Positions 1 to 10,082 of a DNA stretch of 64,000 nt are shown piece by piece. Every line of letters starts with the position of its first letter. The first letter of the stretch is position 1. Position numbers and translations under genes: made by a program. The stretch is from Entoloma clypeatum (Eukaryota; Basidiomycota; Agaricomycetes; Agaricales; Entolomataceae), in assembly GCA_963565915.1 (NCBI GenBank), contig OY751487.1, positions 372,001-436,000 of the forward strand, in the 5' to 3' direction. A model generated the notes under the pieces. It was not told where the DNA came from and searched no databases. It saw only the letters and a program-made list of their open reading frames with translations.

Positions 1-1743
1 GTCGCGTTTTCGAGCGACGGCACTAGAATCGTCTCTGGTTCAGGCGACCAGTCGGTGCAGGTATGGGACACCTTGACAGGCGTGGCACTGAGGAAGCTCG
101 ATGGGCACAAAAACATGGTCTGGTCTGTCGTGTTTTCGAGCGACGGCACCTACATTGCTTCTGGTTCAGATGACCAATCTGTGCGGGTGTGGGATGCCTT
201 GACAGGCAGGGAGTTGAAGACGCTCAACGGGCACACGGGATCGGTTTGGTCTGTCGCCTTTTTCAGCGACGGCATCCATATTGTCTCTGGTTCAGCTGAT
301 AGTTCCTTGCGGATATGGGATGCCTCGACAGGCGTGACGCTCAGGACCCTCAATGGTCACACTGCCCCAGTTTGCTCTGTCGCGGTTTCCAGCGACGGAA
401 CTCGCATTGTCTCTGGTTCAGATGACCAGTCTGTGCGGGTGTGGGACGCTTCGACAGCTGCGGAACTGAGGACACTTAACGGACACATGGACTCAGTTTG
501 GTCTGTCGCATTTTCGAGCGACGGCATCCGCATTGTCTCCGGTTCCACGGATGGTTCCTTGCGGGTGTGGGATGCCTCCAAAGGCATGCTGCCAAGGACA
601 CACGACCGACACATGGGCTCAGTGCTGTCTGTCGCGTTTTCGGGCGACGGCACCCGAATTGTCTCAGGCTCGTATGACAATTCAGTGCGGATATGGGATA
701 CATTGACAGGGATGGAGCTGATGAGACTCAACGAGCACACAAGCACAGTTTTCTCTGTCGCATTTTCGAGCGACTGCACCCGCATTGTCTCAGGGTCAGA
801 TGACAACTCTGTACGGATATGGGATGCTTTGTCAGGCATGGAGTTGAGGACGCTAAGTGGTCACACGGACACAGTCTGGTCTGTCGCGTTTGTGAGAGAC
901 TGCACCCGCATTGTCTCTGGTTCACAAGACCAGTCTATACGGCTATGGGACGCCTCCACAGGTGTGGAGCTGCGAACACTCAAAGGACACCTCGGCCCAG
1001 TTCACTCTGTCGCATTTTCGAGCGATGGCACCCACATTGTCTCAGGTTCAGCTGACAAGTCCGTGCGGATCTGGGATGCCCGGACAGGAAAGAAGCTGAG
1101 GACACTCAATGGGCACACAGACGCCGTTCAGTCTGTCGCGTTTTCGAGCGATGGCACCTGCATTGTCTCCGGCTCAGACGACAAGTCCGTGCGGGTGTGG
1201 GATTCCTTGACAGGCAAGAAGCTGAAGATGCTCAATGGGCACATGGACACCGTTCAGTCTGTTGCGTTTTCGAGCGACGGCACCCGCATTGTCTCAGGTT
1301 CAGATGACAAGTCCGTGCGGATATGGGATGCCTTTACAGGCATGGAACTAAGGACGCTCAACGGGCACGCAGACGCGGTCTGGTCTGTCGCATTTTCGAG
1401 CGACGGCACCCGCATTGTCTCTGGGTCATATGATCAGTCTGTGCGGGTGTGGAATGCCTCGACTGGCATGGAGCCGAGGACATCCAGCGAGCAGACATGC
1501 TTGGCGCAGAACATGTATCGTGGCCTCACCTGGACATGCAATCCACAAGGTTGGATTTTGTGGTTACCGTACCAGAAACGGCTGATGTGGGTGCCATTGG
1601 ATATTCAGAAGGTTCTCCTCCACCCTTTCATTCTTCTGATTATTCCCACTCAAGAGGCCGCTACGATCGACTTCGAACATTCCAGAGTCGGTTCTGACTG
1701 GGCTGAATGTTATATACCTTCACCTCTATTAGCCTCGCATTGA
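1..1743 (+). CDS. WD40 tandem-repeat protein, 3' part of a probable NACHT/NLR-type (HET-E-like) gene
   Basis: The frame is open from base 1, so the gene starts upstream of the window. It encodes about 12 WD40 blades of exactly 42 residues (126 bp), each with a GH dipeptide, SVAFSSDGTRIVSGS-type core and a closing VWD/IWD. The blades are nearly identical to each other, which is typical of the fungal HNWD/HET-E incompatibility and NLR genes, where WD40 repeats are homogenised and re-sorted. After the last blade a short tail (about residues 500–580) contains GWILWLPYQKRLMWVP, a tail I associate with Agaricomycete NACHT-WD40 proteins. The usual NACHT NTPase would lie upstream and cannot be seen, so the NLR assignment is inference; the WD40 propeller is directly visible. 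A likely role is ligand or non-self recognition in the cytoplasm. It ends with TGA at 1741–1743 and shows no intron in the visible part. Confidence 0.9.
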   Translation, partial: VAFSSDGTRIVSGSGDQSVQVWDTLTGVALRKLDGHKNMVWSVVFSSDGTYIASGSDDQSVRVWDALTGRELKTLNGHTGSVWSVAFFSDGIHIVSGSADSSLRIWDASTGVTLRTLNGHTAPVCSVAVSSDGTRIVSGSDDQSVRVWDASTAAELRTLNGHMDSVWSVAFSSDGIRIVSGSTDGSLRVWDASKGMLPRTHDRHMGSVLSVAFSGDGTRIVSGSYDNSVRIWDTLTGMELMRLNEHTSTVFSVAFSSDCTRIVSGSDDNSVRIWDALSGMELRTLSGHTDTVWSVAFVRDCTRIVSGSQDQSIRLWDASTGVELRTLKGHLGPVHSVAFSSDGTHIVSGSADKSVRIWDARTGKKLRTLNGHTDAVQSVAFSSDGTCIVSGSDDKSVRVWDSLTGKKLKMLNGHMDTVQSVAFSSDGTRIVSGSDDKSVRIWDAFTGMELRTLNGHADAVWSVAFSSDGTRIVSGSYDQSVRVWNASTGMEPRTSSEQTCLAQNMYRGLTWTCNPQGWILWLPYQKRLMWVPLDIQKVLLHPFILLIIPTQEAATIDFEHSRVGSDWAECYIPSPLLASH

Positions 1744-2280
1744 TAAAGTTCGTTCTAAATATAAAAATACATTCCTCATACAGAGTCATAGTGTACTACT
1801 GTACCATTTCAATCCGGCGCTTCCGCGAGTCCGCTCGAAACCAAAAAATATAAAGGGTTCGTTTTACTACTCTGGGGGGAGTCAGAATCACTACGTCGGC
1901 CGGCACCAGGTGCAACTGTTTCACATATCAGTAAATCTGACTGCACACGACTAGCTAGTAAAACTGTTGTTTTTATCACTTTGGGGTATCAAACATAACT
2001 GCCTTGTACAGTATATATAACTGCTTCGCTGATCTACTGTCTTTACTTTCCACAGTGCTGACCTTTCGCACATGCAAAAAATTGGGGCCTGTGCAGAGTA
2101 ACATGCGCTGAAGGTAACCTGTTCACAATAACCCAAGTTCAAACGTTCAACGTTCGGTTCGGTTCGATTTGTACAACCTCTGAAGTAATACAAGTAGTAA
2201 CGTTACAATTGTACAAGGTTAGTAGTCAGTCAGTGAGAGTGATATCCATGTGGCAAAAAGAAAAAAATTCATCAAACCGC
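1744..2280. other. Intergenic, no gene seen
   Basis: This lies between the WD40 gene (+) and the F-box-like gene (–), which converge here. I see no convincing ORF. A short GGTTC-type direct repeat sits near 2153–2168. It presumably holds the two 3' UTRs. Confidence 0.5.
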
Positions 2281-3789
2281 CTAGCTCAACCATCTATCCT
2301 TGACCATCACATCCCTTCCACACGACTTCAACTCCTTCAACCGCTCCAGCGCATCCCCATACTCCCCCGCATCCTTGTCACACCGTATCACCGCTTTCCT
2401 AATGCCTCTATACACAGCCACCGACCTGGGCGGGACATACCGACAATCCAGCATATCCAAGAAATCGTGCAACATCCCCGGGTCCACGACACACTTGATC
2501 ACCTCCAGATTCGGCGCCATCAGCCCGTTGCAGATGAACCTGAGCGTCGATGCCGACACGGCCTGGCCCCGCTGCACGTTGAGCTCAATGAGGGAGGGGA
2601 CGTCCCCGAGCACGGACTCGATGTCCGCGTGCTCGATGTGCGCGGTGGTGTGCAGGGATTGGAGGACGCACGAGGAGCGGGCGAGGAGGGCAGAGAACTG
2701 GGCTGGGTACCACTTTTTGCCGTTGCGGCCGCCGTCGAGGAGGATGGAAAGGTGGGTGAGGGCGGGGAAGGCGAGGGATTCGAGGTACTTGTTGTAGTCG
2801 AAGTTGTGCGGGTTGTGCAGCGTCAGGGAGCGGAGGGTCGGGATGACGGCGAGCGTTTCGGGAGCGAGGTACTCTTTCATGACGGTGAGGCTGCACGAGG
2901 AGAGGCTGGTGCACGAGAAGAGGAGGGTGGGGAGGTTGTGCATGGGGACATTGAAACGGACGAGGTGGAGGTCGGTGAGCTGGGACCATGGGAGGAGGTA
3001 GGAGAGGGTGGAGCGGAGATAGGTCGTGTGGTGCGCTGCGACGAGCTTGAAGCGGGAGAGGAGAGGAGCGTTGACGAAGAAGTCGATCGACTCCCTGTGC
3101 GAAGATTCCCCGTATTCGCTAGTGTTATACACCAGCTTAACGGACCGTAGGTGGGGGAAGAACCATTCGTCCCCGGAGCTCATGAAAAGGAAGTGTTGTA
3201 GCCAGCTGGAGGGGAAGGAGAGCTTGAGCTTCGTGACCCGTGATGTGTATGGTTCTATAAACCGCCGTATGAGTGTGGAACCGCCTTCGTGACCGACGGG
3301 CAACGGTGCTGTTTGGGTATGGAAATGTGATTCTGGTCCGGTGCTGTATAACCAGATCGGGCTGGATCCGCTCATGGCAAGGTGTCTGTGAGCCCTGTCT
3401 ACAAGTTTGTCCGCGTCGTTCCAGTCGTGGCATTCGAGAAGGACCTTGTTCCACAGGGTCGGAGTGTTCATGGCCACCGCCCGCCACATCGAACATACTT
3501 GTGAGAGCACAAACGGGGAGACGGTGCCTGATGCTTGTTTGGACCGGATGACGACGGGGTCTGAAACGTAGTGCTCGAAGATCTCGGCGAGCATTTCAGG
3601 TGGAAGTTTGCTGTGAGGGGCGGCGGCATTCCTGAGCCTGCTAAGATGGACCACTTCCTCATGCCATTTTCGGTGCAGCACGTCAATGGCTGTCTGCGCG
3701 GACGCAATTTGAGCTTCGAGAAGGTTGAGCCTTTCTTCGGACTGTTTCAGCCTTGTTGTGAGCTCAACAAAGGGGATGTCCGGGGCCAT
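2281..3789 (-). CDS. F-box-like domain protein
   Basis: This is a 502-residue uninterrupted frame. Residues about 10–50 form a heptad-rich coiled coil (TTRLKQSEERLNLLEAQIAS). Next comes an F-box-like segment, KLPPEMLAEIFEHYV, then the VLSQVCSMWRAVAMNTPTLW signature seen in the very large Agaricomycete F-box-like families. The remaining 380 residues look like irregular leucine-rich repeats (LRSLTLHNPHN, LTHLSILLDGG). Known members recruit substrates to SCF ubiquitin ligases through Skp1, but most mushroom copies are uncharacterised. The ATG at 3789 is the first in frame and precedes the coiled coil directly. It converges with the WD40 gene and is divergent from the GH31 gene, about 285 bp away. 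Confidence 0.85.
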   Translation of the reverse strand: MAPDIPFVELTTRLKQSEERLNLLEAQIASAQTAIDVLHRKWHEEVVHLSRLRNAAAPHSKLPPEMLAEIFEHYVSDPVVIRSKQASGTVSPFVLSQVCSMWRAVAMNTPTLWNKVLLECHDWNDADKLVDRAHRHLAMSGSSPIWLYSTGPESHFHTQTAPLPVGHEGGSTLIRRFIEPYTSRVTKLKLSFPSSWLQHFLFMSSGDEWFFPHLRSVKLVYNTSEYGESSHRESIDFFVNAPLLSRFKLVAAHHTTYLRSTLSYLLPWSQLTDLHLVRFNVPMHNLPTLLFSCTSLSSCSLTVMKEYLAPETLAVIPTLRSLTLHNPHNFDYNKYLESLAFPALTHLSILLDGGRNGKKWYPAQFSALLARSSCVLQSLHTTAHIEHADIESVLGDVPSLIELNVQRGQAVSASTLRFICNGLMAPNLEVIKCVVDPGMLHDFLDMLDCRYVPPRSVAVYRGIRKAVIRCDKDAGEYGDALERLKELKSCGRDVMVKDRWLS

Positions 3790-4074
3790 AGCGATCTGAC
3801 CTGATGTTAGTCACTTCAATGCACCACAACGATCCTGTGATTCACATACCCATAAACCATGAAGATTTCCGCTTGTTGTTGCCAAGTATTTGGCTTTCTG
3901 ATCACTAGCGTGAGAAATCATATGTCATATGTCATCCCACGTCATCTCATCCCCGCGGGCCGTCCTGCGGATGGTGGACGTAAATCCTTGCCTCGGCCAA
4001 TGCTACCGGAATCCTTTTTTAACCTGGAGCCAGTTCTGCATTTTCTTGATTCGGGCCCCTCCCCTCTCAGTACA

Positions 4075-7000
4075 ATGGGCCGACCGTCCGCGTCATTCCT
4101 GAAGACTCTGCGTCTTGCCACTGTTTCTGTTCTTCTTGGCTCGCAGGGATTGAATGGCCAGACTGGTTCATCCTCAACCGCTGTAGATTCCTGCCCGGGA
4201 TACACCGCGACGAACGTAAAAACTAAAGGTCCTATCTTTACTGCCGACTTGGAGCTGCGTGGACAGGGATGCAACATGTACGGACCGGACATCAAGACGC
4301 TCGCGTTAAACGTGATTTATGAAACGGGTGGGGTATAATATTTGCGGTGCACAGTATACGTCCTAACACCGCTGTACAGACACCCGTATTCACGTCAAAA
4401 TCACTGATCCCGCCGAAAAGCGTTACGAAGTCCCGGAAGACATTCTCCCCCGGCCTCCCGCATCAGTGCACGCCTCCCCAAAGACCGCCGCCATCCAATT
4501 CAACTACACCGCATCCCCCTTTTCGTTCTCCATCTACCGCACCGGAACGCACGAAGTCCTATTCTCCACCGCCTCCCACCCACTCGTGTTCGAGCCGCAG
4601 TATCTCCGCGTGAAAACGAGTCTCCCGGATAACGCCAACGTCTACGGTCTTGGCGAGCACACGAACCCGTTCCGCCTCCCACCGGACAACACGACTCTCA
4701 CCCTCTGGTCCCGCGACGCGTACGGCCTCCCTCAGGGGACGAATTTGTATGGCAACCACCCGGTGTATTTCGAGCATAGGACGACCGGGACGCATGGCGT
4801 GCTCTTGCTCAATTCGAATGGGATGGATATCAAGTTGACGAATCAGGGGGGGACGGAGAGGACGACGTTGGAGTATAATGTCATAGGGGGTGTACTTGAC
4901 TTTTATTTTTTGGCGGGGAGCACGACGGATCCGACGGAGGTTGCTCGGCAGTTCGCTGAGATTGTCGGGACCCCTGCCGAGGTACCTTATTGGTCCTTTG
5001 GGTTCCATCAGTGTCGATTTGGATATCACGGTTTGTCTGTCCAGTTCTCCCAGATTTTTTTTAGGTAAAGTAACGTCATCTCCAACAGACTACGTCGAGG
5101 TCGCCGGCGCGATTTCCAACTATTCCGCTGCTAAAATTCCGCTTGAGACCATGTGGACTGACATTGGTAATGATGGTTCCTCTGTACGATCACTGTCTCA
5201 TTATAATTTGCAGACTACATGGACAGACGGCGCACATTCACTGTCGATCCGAATTACTTTCCTCTGAACAGGATGCGCGAAATCGTCGACTACCTGCATA
5301 AACACGATCAAAGATACAGTACGTTGATTGATCGACGATGCCATTCATCGCTCAAATCACCCCCTAGTTCTCATGACGGACCCCGCTATCGCCTATCTTC
5401 CGAACGAGAATTACGCACCCTATGATAGAGGAGTGTCCGACGATATCTGGCTCAAGAGTGCCAATGGAAGCGCGACTCTTTCTCTCGTATGGCCTGGTAC
5501 GTACCCTTATTTCCTTACTCGCCTCCCGCACTCAATTTATCTCTTTACCATCAGGTGTAACCGTATATCCAGGTTGGACAACAGCCCAGTCATTATTGTT
5601 ATAATCCCTGATACTTTCATATAGATTGGTTCCATCCAAACATTCAAAAGTAAAACTTCTAACTTGTTTCCGAATACTGACTCACTTGACCCGTCAGGTA
5701 CTGGAACGGAGAATTCGAAAGGTTCTACAACCCCGCTACCGGAATCGATGTTGACGGCATCTGGATCGACATGAATGAACCTGCCAGTGTGGATGCCCTT
5801 TCCCCTTTCCCTTGTGCATCAACCCCCTGCTGACAATGCTCCATCCTATAGTTCTGCAACCTCCCCTGCACGGACCCCTTTCAGCAAGCGATCGAACAGA
5901 ACTTTCCTCCCCCACGCCCCCAACCCCCGCCTGACCCAAACACACCTATCTTCACCCAGCCCAGCGCGAAGAAGAAGAAACGGGATCTGGACTGGCTGAA
6001 CCCTCCCTACAAGATCAACAACGCCGCACCGGGAGGGAATCTCTCCAGCCACACCGCTTTCGTAAGTAAGCCAACCCACCTCTGCCGCAGTTAAACCTAA
6101 ACCTACTTTAAACACACCTCCCATTTCCGACGTCAGACAAACACGGTCCATGCGAACGGCATGCTGGAATACAACACGCACAACCTCTTCGGGACGATGA
6201 TGTCTACCGCGACACACAATGCGCTTCTCGCGCGCAGACCGGGGAAACGGACGCTGGTGATCACGCGCTCGACGTTCCTTGGTGCGGGGACGAAGGTGGG
6301 CAAGTGGTTTGGGGATAATCTGAGCTCGTGGGAGCATTATCGGATTTCGATCGCGGAGATGTTGGCGTTTGCTGGGATATATCAGATTCCGATGGTGGGG
6401 AGTGATATTTGTGGGTTTGGTGAGTTTTTTTTTCTTCGTGGTGTGCTTCTTTTTACACGTTGAGTTGGGGAGGATTGATTTTTTTTTTTTTTCTTTTTTT
6501 TTTTCCGTTTCTGATGGTGACAAGGTGATAACACGACGGAGACGCTGTGCGCGCGGTGGGCGACTTTGGGTGCGTTTTATCCTTTCATGAGAAATGTGAG
6601 TGTCTTTTCTCTTTTTGGGTGTCGGATTTAGTGATTGATGTTTTGGCGTTAGCATAACCAGGATACTTCCATCAGCCAAGAATTCTACCGCTGGCCAACC
6701 ACAATAGCCGCTGCTCAAAATGCCATAGATATGCGGTGAGCGCTCCCGCTCGCTGTCCCCCTCACGCGTCTCACCCACCCCTTCCTCTCCTCTTTCTAGA
6801 TACCGCCTCCTAGACTACATATTCACCACCTTTCACCAAGCCCACCTCGACGGAACCCCCGTTATCAACCCCCTCTGGTTCAAATACCCAAAAGACACCA
6901 ACACCTACGCCATCGACACCCAGTTCCTCTATGGGCCCTCCATCCTCGTGTCCCCCGTCACCGAGGAAAACTCGACCACGGCGACGTACTACCTCCCGGA

Positions 7001-7502
7001 CGACATCTTCTACGACTTCAAGACGCTCAAGCCCGTCAAAGGCGCTGGCGCGCGGGTGAGGCAGGAGAATGTCGGGTTTGCGGAGATTCCGGTGCATATT
7101 AGGGGAGGGGTGGTGTTGCCGCTGCGGGCGCGGTCGGGGATGACGACGAGGGAGGTTAGGGAGCAGGATTTTGAGCTTGTGGTTGCGCCTGGGGTGGAGG
7201 GGGGTGCGAGTGGGGAGCTGTATGTTGATGATGGGGTGTCTGTCGTGCCGCCTGGTGCGACGTGGGTGGGGATGGTGTATGAGGGGGGAAGGTTGAGCGT
7301 GAAGGGCGAGTTTGGGTATGATGGTGGGGTGAATGTGGGGAGCGTGAAGTTTTTGGGGGTGGAGGTGGCGCCGAAGGGGGCGAAGGTTGGGGGGAAGGAG
7401 GTGAAGATGGGTGGGGCAGTGCGGTATGATCCGACGACGAAGGTGGTGACGGTGGATGTTGGGATACCGTTGAGGAGTGCGTTTACAGTTGAGTATGCGT
7501 AA
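4075..7502 (+). CDS. Secreted glycoside hydrolase family 31 (alpha-glucosidase/alpha-xylosidase type)
   Basis: Thirteen exons were spliced by eye: 4075–4327, 4380–5030, 5089–5166, 5214–5318, 5368–5496, 5555–5572, 5625–5649, 5698–5788, 5852–6061, 6137–6419, 6525–6595, 6653–6735, 6800–7502. They total 2,700 nt, or 899 residues, with consistent phases. The N-terminus ([20 protein letters not shown]) looks like a signal peptide, so the product is probably secreted. The GH31 barrel follows: [21 protein letters not shown], then the nucleophile motif [11 protein letters not shown] (Asp in WIDMNE), the acid/base motif [13 protein letters not shown], and GSDICGFGD. The length matches fungal secreted GH31 enzymes, which release glucose from starch or oligosaccharide non-reducing ends. 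Exact substrate is not readable from sequence. The 18-nt and 25-nt exons are unusual. A 3' relic of a paralogue lies 2.3 kb downstream. Confidence 0.95.
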
Positions 7503-8204
7503 GGCTCGGAAGTGATCAGATTCTTGTACGACTCCAGATCTTTATGATAGGAATACAATTCCGTCTCAATCGGTACTATCAGGGTAACGTTGTGGTCGAG
7601 GGACCCCTGACTTGGAATGTATAGAGCCCTGCCCTCCGAAATGCTTGAGGAGAGCATCTGGGAGCCTCAGGAGTCATTGATCGCATTATGTTGCTCAGCC
7701 AGCAAGATACTATTTTCGGACGGGATGTCTGTATTTACAGCACAGTGGGCTTTTCAAATTTCATTCCAACAAGTGAGCCCTTTGCACTTCACGGCCACTA
7801 CGGTACAATTATGTGACAGCCTTGGCACCTCGAGTCCAGCAGGCGACTTGAGCCACTGGTTTTACATAAAAAGGATTGCATCTACTTATCATGATACTAT
7901 GATCGAACCTCGACCGATTGGAGAAACAGTACAGATGATGTCCTATTGCCGATTATCTTTTCATACCTAGCGTCCGTAACCCGAAGCTATTGGATCCCCG
8001 CGGGGAAACCAGCCAGTCTTCCACAAACCAGGCAATCACCCGGTATACGCACCACTCAGCCTTACGGGTCAGATCTCTAAGGGTGCATCGCTTGGGTCAT
8101 AAATGCTTACACCCTGCTGCCAAGACTCCATGGCTGTTGGTTCAGAATATAAATGTACTGTTTCATAGACAAACATTAGTCACAGTACATGGTTGAGGAA
8201 AAGC
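7503..8204. other. Intergenic, no gene seen
   Basis: This is downstream of the GH31 stop. Short open frames occur (for example 7617–7970), but they show no recognisable motif, no partner exons and no amino-acid bias suggesting coding. I treat it as 3' UTR and spacer. Confidence 0.5.
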
Positions 8205-9600
8205 TTAACACGTACTGTCGTCGAGTGGGAACGCATCTTCAAACAAAGAGGGATCGTAGTCACGGTCTAAATCAGACCTAAGTTGATAATTGGGTGAAGG
8301 GATGCAAAGAGTGGAAACGCACCATGACCAATAATTAGGTCCGTCATGAAAGCTTTTCGTGTCTCCAAATCGGCGTTTCTGAACCATTCAAGCTCCTTGC
8401 GATGCTTAGCCCGGCTTGATCGATCAGGCGGGGTCAGAACACCCGCATCATCGGCCCCTCCCATCTCTGTATCATCATCACTTTCAAGGATAGGCCCTTG
8501 TGGTCTTGCCGGTCTTGGATCGTTTTGTCGCCGATTGTCCTGTCGACGAGCAAGGCGTGTCGCGCCTTTTGAGCCCTTCGTCGGAACGGGCCTCCAATAA
8601 AGGAGATCTACTAATTTAATTGTCCGGCGCACGAGGTCAAAAACGTCGTCCGGGAGAGGCATTGAGGGAGGGTTCTGCTTGATCATTTCGAAATAACGAC
8701 GGAATTTTACCTCAGCATTTATGATTACGAGGAAGATATTTATTGGGTCGGCTCGTTCAGGGCTTTGAGAACTGTGGTGGAAGGGGGGTAAGCGAGGGCT
8801 ATGATGATCGCGTGTCTCGCGAAGACATCGGTCCTCCGCCGCGACGTAGTCTTTGCGGTCATTTGGTCCTGGTCCATAGACGGTGAGCACAGCGCTTCCT
8901 GGGAGGAAATGCTCGGGATGTAGTGCAACTAGTTCGTACTCCGGATTGGCGACACAGGACAACGAGAACTGTTCACATTGAGTACAGGTTCTGGGCCGGC
9001 ACGGGGGGACAACTCACATTAAGCATGCGCCGTGGATGCTTTCCACTTGCGTCCATTTCCTTCTGCCGTCGAGTATTGTCTAGCTCTACCATCTCCAAAA
9101 GCTCGTCAAGGGTTGAAGAAGATGCGGTGACTGCAATGAAAGCATAAAGGTCCAGCGAGGTATGCACAAATGCTTCGACTGCTGAAACTGTCAGAGAGGC
9201 TGGATTTAAGCACTTTCAGACGTACGGTACGCGAGATTGCATGGATCGTTCAGAGTAAAATCTGGATCATCAACGATACACATTTCGTCCTTAATGAGCT
9301 CCTCCTGCCAATGAGGAGATCAACAGATGCGGGATACGAGGTATATGCGGAAAAATTCCGCCCACCATAAAAGCAGCATCCCCGGACTGCATTGACCCAG
9401 TGAGCGAGCTGGTGTGTGTACTTCACGGCCTTTGTTACGATGCAACCTTCAGAAAGATCAACTCCACCAGCGGTTCCCGGCCTAGAAGAAACATTGGAGA
9501 TCGAGGGATGTGCGCGCTCAATGACGGGAAGATCGAGCAGGGCTGGGACTTTCGCAAACGGTTTGACGGAGATGCGGCCTCCCTTCGTTAGCAGGGACAT
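8205..9600 (-). CDS. Unrecognised spliced gene (hypothetical)
   Basis: Three minus-strand open blocks read as exons of one gene. The 5' block (9600 to about 9250) begins MSLLTKGGRISVKPFAKVPA and contains YTHQLAHWVNAVRG. Another frame there continues as KDEMCIVDDPDFTLNDP, so an intron or frameshift lies near 9310–9370. The middle block (9167–8973) contains SSTLDELLEMVELDNTRRQ. The 3' block (8962 to about 8267) carries PLPDDVFDLVRRTIKLVDLLYW, an acidic stretch (ILESDDDTEMGG) and a basic stretch near ARRQDNRRQND. A candidate last exon lies at 8205–8290. I do not recognise the family. Codon choice and absence of low-complexity sequence support coding, but exact joins are uncertain and I could not splice it cleanly, so it may be decaying. 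It is inserted between the intact GH31 gene and a GH31 relic. Confidence 0.45.
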
Positions 9601-9782
9601 CCCAGTGAAGTTAACTTTTGGGCAGGAAGGATAAAAGCAAGTTGAACGTCTTTATCCTCGGAGACTGCCGACTGAATGGTTGAGTGACGTATGTAGAGAC
9701 AAACTGATTACAAAGTCACCTGGCCAGGCTCGTACCGCCACCGGCAGCGCTGGTCGCCCCGATGATAATTGACTTGTATTCA

Positions 9783-9950
9783 CTTGGGAGTGGAGGTGGC
9801 CGCGAAGGTTGATGGGAAGGAGGTGCAGATCGGTGGGGTGCGGTATGATGCGACGACGAAGGTGGTGACGGTGGATGTGGGGATACCGTTGAGGAGTGCG
9901 TTTACGGTTGAGTATGTGTAAGGGCTGTATGATTCTATGCAGATCTATAA
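9783..9950 (+). pseudogene. Relic of a second GH31 gene (last ~46 codons)
   Basis: Positions 9784–9921 are closely similar to the last part of the GH31 gene at 7352–7502. It reads without a stop or frameshift from LGVEV through [20 protein letters not shown] to a TAA at 9919–9921. Similarity continues a short way past the stop (GATTCT and CAGATCT words shared with the 7520s). Everything 5' of the fragment is missing. It shows that the GH31 gene was once present in two copies here, or that its end was duplicated, and that the unrecognised gene at 8205–9600 now lies between the copies. Confidence 0.8.
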
Positions 9951-10082
9951 CGGCAGTTCCATCTATCAACGTCCGAGTCCAAAGCGCTTTGGATCTACTT
10001 AGTAGTAGCGGCTTGACGCAATTACTCGATAATCTAATCTCTTTCTCACCGGGCCGGATCTAATTCTTCATCCTTTGTGCCA

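Noticed and set aside
2209..3150. 313-codon plus-strand ORF over the F-box-like gene
   Set aside because: It is antisense to a well-supported protein with F-box and LRR-like features. Its Gly/Glu/Val-rich composition is what the complementary GC-rich strand gives.
5846..6778. 310-codon minus-strand ORF over the GH31 gene
   Set aside because: It crosses several well-defined GH31 introns, including poly-T tracts read as Lys runs, and has no domain.
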